Positions 59,435 through 64,000 of a stretch of DNA of 64,000 bases are shown here, piece by piece. The translations under genes and the position numbers were made by a program. Numbering within the stretch: the first letter of the stretch is position 1; each line of letters begins with the position of its first letter. The DNA comes from Acidisoma sp. PAMC 29798 (GTDB taxonomy: Bacteria > Pseudomonadota > Alphaproteobacteria > Acetobacterales > Acetobacteraceae): positions 372,001 through 436,000 of the forward strand of contig NZ_CP126994.1 of assembly GCF_030252425.1 (NCBI RefSeq), read 5' to 3'. A model generated the notes under the pieces. The model did no database searches and was not told the DNA's origin. It saw only the letters and a list, made by a program, of their open reading frames with translations.

Positions 59435-59602
59435 ATGCACACACCTTCAAGACTCCCGACATCCTATCCACGCCACACCTACGTCCCGGACTTCGCGGCC
59501 AAGCTGGATCGGCTCGCGGATCAGGAACTTGCTTGGGGTCACATCGCCGTGGCGGAGAGGCTCAGCCAGCAGGCAGCCCAGATGCGAGAGACGTCTCAGT
59601 GA
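59435..59602 (+). CDS. Small island protein
   Basis: 55 residues, starting at 59435 (HTPSRLPTSYPRHTYVPDFA, then KLDRLADQELAWGHIAVAER). The helical end LSQQAAQMRETSQ is followed by a GTGA overlap to the next gene. Too short for the gene predictions supplied; coding is supported by overlap and phase. No family recognised. Confidence 0.55.
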   Translation: MHTPSRLPTSYPRHTYVPDFAAKLDRLADQELAWGHIAVAERLSQQAAQMRETSQ

Positions 59603-59802
59603 GCGCGACGATTGGCACCTCTTATGGGCGCCGGTCCCTGGGAATGGTGCCGATGCGCACCGTTTCCGTCACGGCCGACGAACTGGCGGGCCTTGCCGCT
59701 CTCGTCACGCGTTGGGCGATCGAAGCCGATGGTGAGGGGCGGCATGACGCCGCCGATCGGCTCTACTCGCGGGCCGCGGCGCTGCGGGAGGGTGCGCGAT
59801 GA
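59599..59802 (+). CDS. Small island protein
   Basis: 67 residues from a GTG at 59599 that overlaps the previous stop. MVPMRTVSVTADELAGLAAL then VTRWAIEADGEGRHDAADRL; a helical bundle-like small protein. ATGA overlap with the next gene. No family recognised. Confidence 0.6.
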   Translation: MSATIGTSYGRRSLGMVPMRTVSVTADELAGLAALVTRWAIEADGEGRHDAADRLYSRAAALREGAR

Positions 59803-60044
59803 GCGACGCCCCGGAGATGGCCGAGTTCGGTAAAGCCCTGGTCGAGAAAACCGCGGACGAGTTGAAGCGCTGGCTGGCCCAAACGGGAGGCATGCCCGAC
59901 GCCGGCGTGTCATCGCTGATGCTGGTCATCCACTACACGATGGAGATCACCGCAGAACGTCTCGGGCCAGCCGGCGTCGCCTTCATGCTCGAAAGCGCCG
60001 GCATGTTTGCCGCTCAGGCTTTGACAGGTGAGGTGGCGGGGTGA
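59799..60044 (+). CDS. Small island protein
   Basis: 81 residues (MSDAPEMAEFGKALVEKTAD, ELKRWLAQTGGMPDAGVSSL, closing SAGMFAAQALTGEVAG). It overlaps the replication gene by four bases (GTGA) and is probably its translational partner. No family recognised. Confidence 0.6.
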   Translation: MSDAPEMAEFGKALVEKTADELKRWLAQTGGMPDAGVSSLMLVIHYTMEITAERLGPAGVAFMLESAGMFAAQALTGEVAG

Positions 60045-62500
60045 GCGCCTACGCCCAACCTGCTTCAGAGTTCGTGCGCGCCATGGGGCCGGTCGCTCGT
60101 GAACTGCTTGGCGATCCTACCTTCGAAACAAAGCACGAGTTACGATTCCGGCAGCGTGGCAGCTTGGCAGTGGATTTGCTGAAGGGAGTTTGGCACGACC
60201 ATGAGGCGAACGTCGGCGGTGGTGTCGTCGATTTCGTCATGGTCGAGACAAGGACAGACAAGGCGGGTGCCGTGGCGTGGCTGCGCGAACGCAAGCACAT
60301 CGAACCCGTCGCAACGCGCAGCGGTTCGTTTAACATCATGTCGACCTATGACTATACTGACGCTGACGGCGTTCTGCTTTACCAAGTCTGCCGCATGGAG
60401 CCTAAAGACTTCAGGCAGCGGCGCCCGGATCCTGAGAAGCCTGGCTCGTGGCTGTGGAACACGGGTGGCACCAAACGTGTCCTCTATCGCTTGCCCGAAG
60501 TCATTGCGGCGGTGAAGGAAGGGCGCCCCGTATTCATCTGCGAAGGTGAGAAGGCAGCCGACGCGTTATGTGGCCTCGGCGTCACCGCGACGTGTTCGCC
60601 AGGTGGTGCGAATAAGTGGCGGCGCGAGTTCGCCGATCACTTCTCATCTGCGACGGTGGTGGTTCTTCCCGACAATGACGAGCCCGGCCGCCTTCACCGC
60701 GACATGGTGGTTAGAGGCCTATCGCGTTGGGCTACGATCGCAACGATCACGCTGCCCGGCCTGCCGCCCAAAGGTGACGCCTATGATTGGATAGCAGCAG
60801 GCGGCACTAAGGCTGACTTGAAGGCGTTGGTGGCTAAAGTCTTCGAGGAAGTCTTTGACGAAGAAGATCTGGCCCTGTTCACCGACGAGGGCTCTAGTGG
60901 GATCGGGGTGGAGCATATCGATTGTGGCGCCGGGCGCCACCCTTCGCCGGAACCAACCACGAAGCCGACGATCCTCGTACGCGCCGGAGAGCTGGACACG
61001 CTGGCGACGAAGGGCGAGGCGGCCCTCTGCTCGTCCGACCTTCCTATCTATCAGCGCGGTGATGTCCTGGTGCGGCCGATCAGCAAGGAGGTCAGCGCTT
61101 CACGGGGCCGGACAACAGTGGCCGCAGGTCTGACGGAGTTGAGCACACATGCCGTCCTCGACCTTCTGAGCCAATCCGCACACTGGGTCCGGTTCGATAA
61201 GCGCGCCAAAGCCGAGATTGCGTGCGATCCACCCGCTGCCGTGCCCTCCATCATCCTGAGCAGGAAGGGGCAATGGAAGCTGCCGCTGGTTGCCGGCGTC
61301 ATCACCACACCGACGCTCCGGCCGGATGGATCGCTGCTGTTCGAGCCCGGATATGACGCTGCAACCCGTTTATTCCATGTTGCTGATCCCAGCCTGAAAC
61401 TCGGGGCGATGCCGGAGAAGCCGTCGCGAAGCCAGGCCGAGGAAGCGCTGGGCAAGCTTAAGGCGCTGCTGACGGGGTTCCCGTTCGTAACCGAGATAGA
61501 CCGGGCCGTCGCTCTGTCTGGCCTCATCACCCCCGTCGTGCGCGGCGCCCTGTCGGTCGTGCCGCTTCACGCATTCAAGGCCAGCACCGCCGGCAGCGGT
61601 AAAAGCTTCCTTGTCGACATCATCAGCGCCATCGCAACTGGGAGACCGTGCCCAGTGGTCGCCGCTGGTCAGACCGACGAGGAGACCGAGAAGCGCCTCG
61701 TCGGGTTGCTCATTGCGGGCTTCCCCATCGTGTCGGTGGACAACGTCAACGGTGAGCTGGGCGGCGACCTTCTTTGCCAGCTCATCGAACGACCGTTGAT
61801 CAGGGTGCGTCCCCTCGGCCGGAGCGAGATCATGGAACTGGAAAGCCGGGCGACCGTCTTCGCCACAGGCAACGGCCTCCGGGTGCGCGGCGATATGGTT
61901 CGCCGGTCACTCATCTCGTCGCTTGACGCCCAGATGGAGCGGCCGGAATTGCGAAAATTCGACACCGATCCAGTCAATGACGTGCTGAGCGACCGTGGCA
62001 AGTATGTCGCCGCCTGCTTGACCATCGTGCGCGCTTACGCCGCTGCCAGTCGTCCGCACCATCTCCCTGCACTCGCGTCGTTTGAGGATTGGTCGGCTTC
62101 CGTTCGCTCGGCGCTTGTCTGGCTAGGCTGCCAAGACCCGGTCACATCAATGGAATCTGCCCGCGAAGATGATCCCGACCTCGCCGAGCTGCGGGAAGTG
62201 CTCGCGCTGTGGAAGACGCATCTAGGCTCCGGCAGCGGCTACGCTTTCACGGCCAGGGACGCGGCTGAAGCGGCCTGCAAGAGGGAAGCAACCGTGATGG
62301 GTGAGCCGCCCGACTTCGCCTGCCCTGAGTTCCGCGACGTGCTTCTGCGGATCGCTGGCGAGCGAGGAAACGTCAACACGAGGAAACTCGGAACCTGGCT
62401 GATGGATCATGCGGGCCGGATTATCGGCGGGCTTCGGATGATCAAGGCCGGGACCGCAAACGGTGGCGTGTTGAGGTGGAACGTGGAGGTCGTGAAGTGA
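60041..62500 (+). CDS. TOPRIM-containing primase-helicase-like replication protein
   Basis: 819 residues from a GTG at 60041. The N-terminal region has a primase-like start (FRQRGSLAVDLLKGVWHDHE) without zinc-binding cysteines. A TOPRIM-type domain follows (FICEGEKAADAL, then VVLPDNDEPG). The C-terminal half is a DUF927-like helicase with Walker A ASTAGSGKSFLVD near residue 520, ATGNGLRVRGD and other ATPase elements. This architecture is shared with replication proteins of P4-like satellites and small integrative elements. It overlaps the genes before and after, and the iteron cluster at 62533-62662 lies within 35-160 bases of its end. Confidence 0.9.
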   Translation: MSAYAQPASEFVRAMGPVARELLGDPTFETKHELRFRQRGSLAVDLLKGVWHDHEANVGGGVVDFVMVETRTDKAGAVAWLRERKHIEPVATRSGSFNIMSTYDYTDADGVLLYQVCRMEPKDFRQRRPDPEKPGSWLWNTGGTKRVLYRLPEVIAAVKEGRPVFICEGEKAADALCGLGVTATCSPGGANKWRREFADHFSSATVVVLPDNDEPGRLHRDMVVRGLSRWATIATITLPGLPPKGDAYDWIAAGGTKADLKALVAKVFEEVFDEEDLALFTDEGSSGIGVEHIDCGAGRHPSPEPTTKPTILVRAGELDTLATKGEAALCSSDLPIYQRGDVLVRPISKEVSASRGRTTVAAGLTELSTHAVLDLLSQSAHWVRFDKRAKAEIACDPPAAVPSIILSRKGQWKLPLVAGVITTPTLRPDGSLLFEPGYDAATRLFHVADPSLKLGAMPEKPSRSQAEEALGKLKALLTGFPFVTEIDRAVALSGLITPVVRGALSVVPLHAFKASTAGSGKSFLVDIISAIATGRPCPVVAAGQTDEETEKRLVGLLIAGFPIVSVDNVNGELGGDLLCQLIERPLIRVRPLGRSEIMELESRATVFATGNGLRVRGDMVRRSLISSLDAQMERPELRKFDTDPVNDVLSDRGKYVAACLTIVRAYAAASRPHHLPALASFEDWSASVRSALVWLGCQDPVTSMESAREDDPDLAELREVLALWKTHLGSGSGYAFTARDAAEAACKREATVMGEPPDFACPEFRDVLLRIAGERGNVNTRKLGTWLMDHAGRIIGGLRMIKAGTANGGVLRWNVEVVK

Positions 62501-62784
62501 GACGTTCAACCGACCAACCGAGTGTCATGTCTAAAGGTCTTAAAGGTTGTAAAGGTCAGTTCCCAACCCCCACTCCATCTTCGCAATCCATTTTCAATGG
62601 TAAACCCCCTGCTAAATCTGAGGGTGCGGCTGAGACTGACCTTTACAACCTTTACAACCTTTCAAACGACGAAGCCGACGAACGCCTCGCCATCCAGACC
62701 GAAGCCCAGAACGCGGTGCCCCAGAAGATCGATCAGGCGTTGATGATCGCGGGACTGATCGCTTGCGCACGGTGGCGCCCATGA
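62497..62784 (+). CDS. Small protein encoded across the putative origin
   Basis: 95 residues from a GTG at 62497 (GTGA overlap with the replication gene). It contains MSKGLKGCKGQ and DLYNLYNLSNDEADE, which are the translations of the two iteron clusters, and a helical tail. Genes of this kind often occur after primase genes in small phage-related elements simply because the origin is there, so it may not encode a functional protein. The tail (RLAIQTEAQNAVPQKIDQAL) looks genuine. Confidence 0.5.
   Translation: MRRSTDQPSVMSKGLKGCKGQFPTPTPSSQSIFNGKPPAKSEGAAETDLYNLYNLSNDEADERLAIQTEAQNAVPQKIDQALMIAGLIACARWRP
62533..62662. other. Putative replication origin: inverted iteron clusters
   Basis: Three AAAGGT units with a 9-base period (62533-62538, 62542-62547, 62551-62556) face three ACCTTT units, also with a 9-base period (62639-62644, 62648-62653, 62657-62662). 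The inner 18 bases of each cluster (62542-62559 and 62636-62653) are perfect inverted copies. The 82-base interval has a short CCATT/AATGG hairpin. Two opposed iteron sets directly after a primase-helicase gene match the plan of satellite and small-element origins. Confidence 0.7.
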
Positions 62785-62786
62785 CC

Positions 62787-63119
62787 TCAGTCGGACAGCG
62801 TCAGGCGAATGACCTTCGGCTCGATCTCAATTACCTGATCGACATGATATTGGAACAGGTCGCCGCTTCGATCCTGGATCGAGAGGTGCTGCCATTCGAA
62901 GTCGTTCAGATGTTCGGTATCGCTTACCGCGATGATGAAGTGGGCGCGCGACGTCCTGACCGGCACCGTGCGACCATTCTCCAGCTTCCTGCTGGTATAG
63001 ATGTTCGGCCTCCGCTCGATCGAACCGCACGGCACCTTGAGCGTCTTCACGCCAGATCGCTCGTCAGAAGTCAGTGTGATTTCAGTAGCAATCCACCCTT
63101 CAGCCACTCGAACCCCCAT
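62787..63119 (-). CDS. Hypothetical protein on the opposite strand
   Basis: 110 residues (GVRVAEGWIATEITLTSDER, SRAHFIIAVSDTEHLNDFEW, closing EIEPKVIRLTLSD). It reads as a compact beta-rich protein and has better codon texture than the opposing 198-codon frame on the plus strand. AGGG lies upstream of the ATG. It is opposite in direction to the rest of the right-hand island genes. No family recognised. Confidence 0.55.
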   Translation of the reverse strand: MGVRVAEGWIATEITLTSDERSGVKTLKVPCGSIERRPNIYTSRKLENGRTVPVRTSRAHFIIAVSDTEHLNDFEWQHLSIQDRSGDLFQYHVDQVIEIEPKVIRLTLSD

Positions 63120-63143
63120 CCTTACCCTAAAGGAGTAACCCTA

Positions 63144-63359
63144 ATGGGGATGTCCGAGTCCAATCTACTTAAATGTCCGTCCGGGAGCGCTCGATCCCTC
63201 CGGTCTAATCCTGGACGCGGGCCAACACCCCATGACGGTGACCATCCAGCAAGCCATGCACGCAATGGAGGGCCGGGGGGGCTATGGGTCCCTCTACCAT
63301 CCCAAAACCATGCGGGCATTGCGCTAGCCCGATGTGTCGCTAGCCAAACCTCAATTTAG
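63144..63359 (+). CDS. Doubtful small gene
   Basis: The ATG at 63144 has AAAGGAG eight bases upstream, an excellent ribosome site, and the frame runs 71 codons. However, from 63145 another phase is more coding-like (NVRPGALDPSGLILDAGQHP, then MTVTIQQAMHAMEGRGGYGS LYHPKTMRALR-type ending at 63327) but lacks a start before 63232. A single-base indel would join the good ribosome site to the better frame. I record the locus but not the product. Confidence 0.3.
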   Translation: MGMSESNLLKCPSGSARSLRSNPGRGPTPHDGDHPASHARNGGPGGLWVPLPSQNHAGIALARCVASQTSI

Positions 63360-63905
63360 GTGTCCGCACTCATGAACACGCCCAAGAAGCCACCACTCCT
63401 CGGAATCTCGATCCGCGAATTTGCACGACGCGACGGGTGCAGCGAAAAACTTGTGCGCCGTCACGTCGAGCGAGGCGGGCTCGCGCGATTCACCGACGGC
63501 ACAATCGATCCGGCTGGCATTGGAACGGGCTGGCGCGAAAGTAGCCGGGGCTCTGCAAACGCTGCAGACCGAGTGCGGACATCCTCAAAAAAAATGTCCG
63601 CACTTGCCAAGGTGTCCGCACCGGAACTGTCCGCAACCGCCGAGGCCCTCGCGAGCGTGACTGATGGCGGCGCCTACGAGCTGGCGATCCTTCTGAGCGA
63701 GGCAAAGATGCCGGCCGCCGATGCCCAGGCCTTGGTGAACGCCTGGCATCTTCGGGGCCGTGCAGTCGCCATCGAGACGCTGGAGGAGATCGAGGCGCCC
63801 CCCGAAGAGCTGGATGATTGGAGGGATCACCCAAGGTTCAAGGTGAACTGGATGGAGGGCATGCGAATCGCGTGGGATGACGTCGAGATGGCGGCGGCTG
63901 TCTGA
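63360..63905 (+). CDS. Helix-turn-helix-bearing island protein
   Basis: 181 residues from a GTG at 63360 (an ATG at 63372 is the alternative). The first 55 residues look like a small DNA-binding domain (ISIREFARRDGCSEKLVRRH, then VERGGLARF), followed by a Ser/Ala linker and a helical, acidic C-terminal region (EIEAPPEELDDWRDHPRFKV). The plan recalls small terminase subunits, but no family is certain. The motif TGTCCGCAC recurs within the gene. The next gene overlaps its stop. Confidence 0.65.
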   Translation: MSALMNTPKKPPLLGISIREFARRDGCSEKLVRRHVERGGLARFTDGTIDPAGIGTGWRESSRGSANAADRVRTSSKKMSALAKVSAPELSATAEALASVTDGGAYELAILLSEAKMPAADAQALVNAWHLRGRAVAIETLEEIEAPPEELDDWRDHPRFKVNWMEGMRIAWDDVEMAAAV

Positions 63906-64000
63906 TGGGGATGCTGACCAGTTCTGAAGAGCGCACCGCAGAGCGCATCCTCTCCAAGCTTCATTGTGGGCAACTGCCGGACCTCGGCGAACTGCTGTTC
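63905..64000 (+). CDS. Partial gene at the right edge
   Basis: An ATG at 63905 overlaps the stop before it; 32 codons are visible (MGMLTSSEERTAERILSKLH, then CGQLPDLGELLF) and the frame is open at the edge. Function cannot be assigned. Confidence 0.5.
   Translation, partial: MGMLTSSEERTAERILSKLHCGQLPDLGELLF

Noticed and set aside
62763-63359. A 198-codon plus-strand frame over the opposite-strand hypothetical gene
   Set aside because: Its codon texture and composition are poor (Arg/Pro/His-rich), while the minus-strand 110-codon gene reads as a normal protein.
1-64000. CRISPR array or rRNA genes
   Set aside because: No regularly spaced identical repeats with unique spacers and no recognisable rRNA segments were seen. 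The 9-base-period repeats at 62533-62662 are too short and close for CRISPR.

Overview
The window reads like the accessory-rich chromosome of a high-GC alphaproteobacterium. I infer this from GC-rich third codon positions, many short intergenic gaps with ATGA/GTGA overlaps, frequent ribose-type ABC transporters with IclR and SorC regulators, and closest-looking families such as hydantoinase HyuAB, HbpS/GlcG proteins and a DUF4102 integrase. The genus cannot be fixed from sequence reading alone. I saw no tRNA, rRNA or CRISPR array.

Layout. (1) 1-11,880: divergent amine/hydantoin catabolic locus. An XRE-cupin regulator, a fused ABC permease-ATPase, a GMC oxidoreductase, an enolase-superfamily enzyme and HyuA/HyuB run leftward. 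A copper amine oxidase and the transporter's binding protein run rightward. (2) 12,003-18,480: leftward cluster of Gfo/Idh/MocA oxidoreductase, aldehyde dehydrogenase, TIM-barrel isomerase, SDR, IclR regulator and SnoaL-like protein, with dyads near the IclR and SnoaL starts. (3) 18,500-26,000: a mosaic of TetR/tautomerase/VOC genes, decayed ISL3 and IS5 transposase pieces, and exported or TPR/Sel1-repeat proteins, one with a glutamine-rich tail. (4) 26,059-29,622: a compact Ter-type stress module (TelA-like, TerF-type vWA, TerD, and an unrecognised fourth protein). (5) 29,839-33,972: sterol-desaturase-like hydroxylase, a TetR/membrane-protein divergent pair with three identical-type operators, and an SGNH hydrolase. 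(6) 34,069-45,201: one long leftward sugar or sugar-acid cluster: IclR, beta-hydroxyacid dehydrogenase, D-2-hydroxyacid dehydrogenase, a complete ribose-type ABC transporter, two paralogous aldo/keto reductases, HbpS/GlcG protein, hydroxypyruvate isomerase and a second binding protein. (7) 45,846-51,913: a second ribose-type transporter with ribokinase, SorC regulator and another HbpS/GlcG protein. (8) 52,871 to the right edge: an integrative element with integrase, AAA+/DUF4143 cargo, XRE regulator, a chain of overlapping small phage-like genes, an AlpA-like HTH protein, a TOPRIM/helicase replication protein, and a probable iteron origin.

How the genes fit together. Region 1 looks built to import an amine or cyclic amide and oxidise and hydrolyse it. 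Region 6 imports a sugar-like compound, and its Hyi, reductase and dehydrogenase set points to hydroxypyruvate or tartronate-semialdehyde chemistry. Region 7 imports and phosphorylates a pentose-like sugar. Region 8 has the organisation of a P4-like satellite or small integrative element: integrase, cargo, repressor, small genes, primase-helicase, then origin.

Most interesting: inverted clusters of three 9-bp-period AAAGGT iterons just after the replication gene (62,533-62,662); a 62-bp dyad before the AlpA-like gene (58,952-59,013); the four-gene Ter module; relics of other integrase and XRE gene tails abutting the island genes; and a duplicated iclR 5' end with a conserved operator (45,190-45,615).
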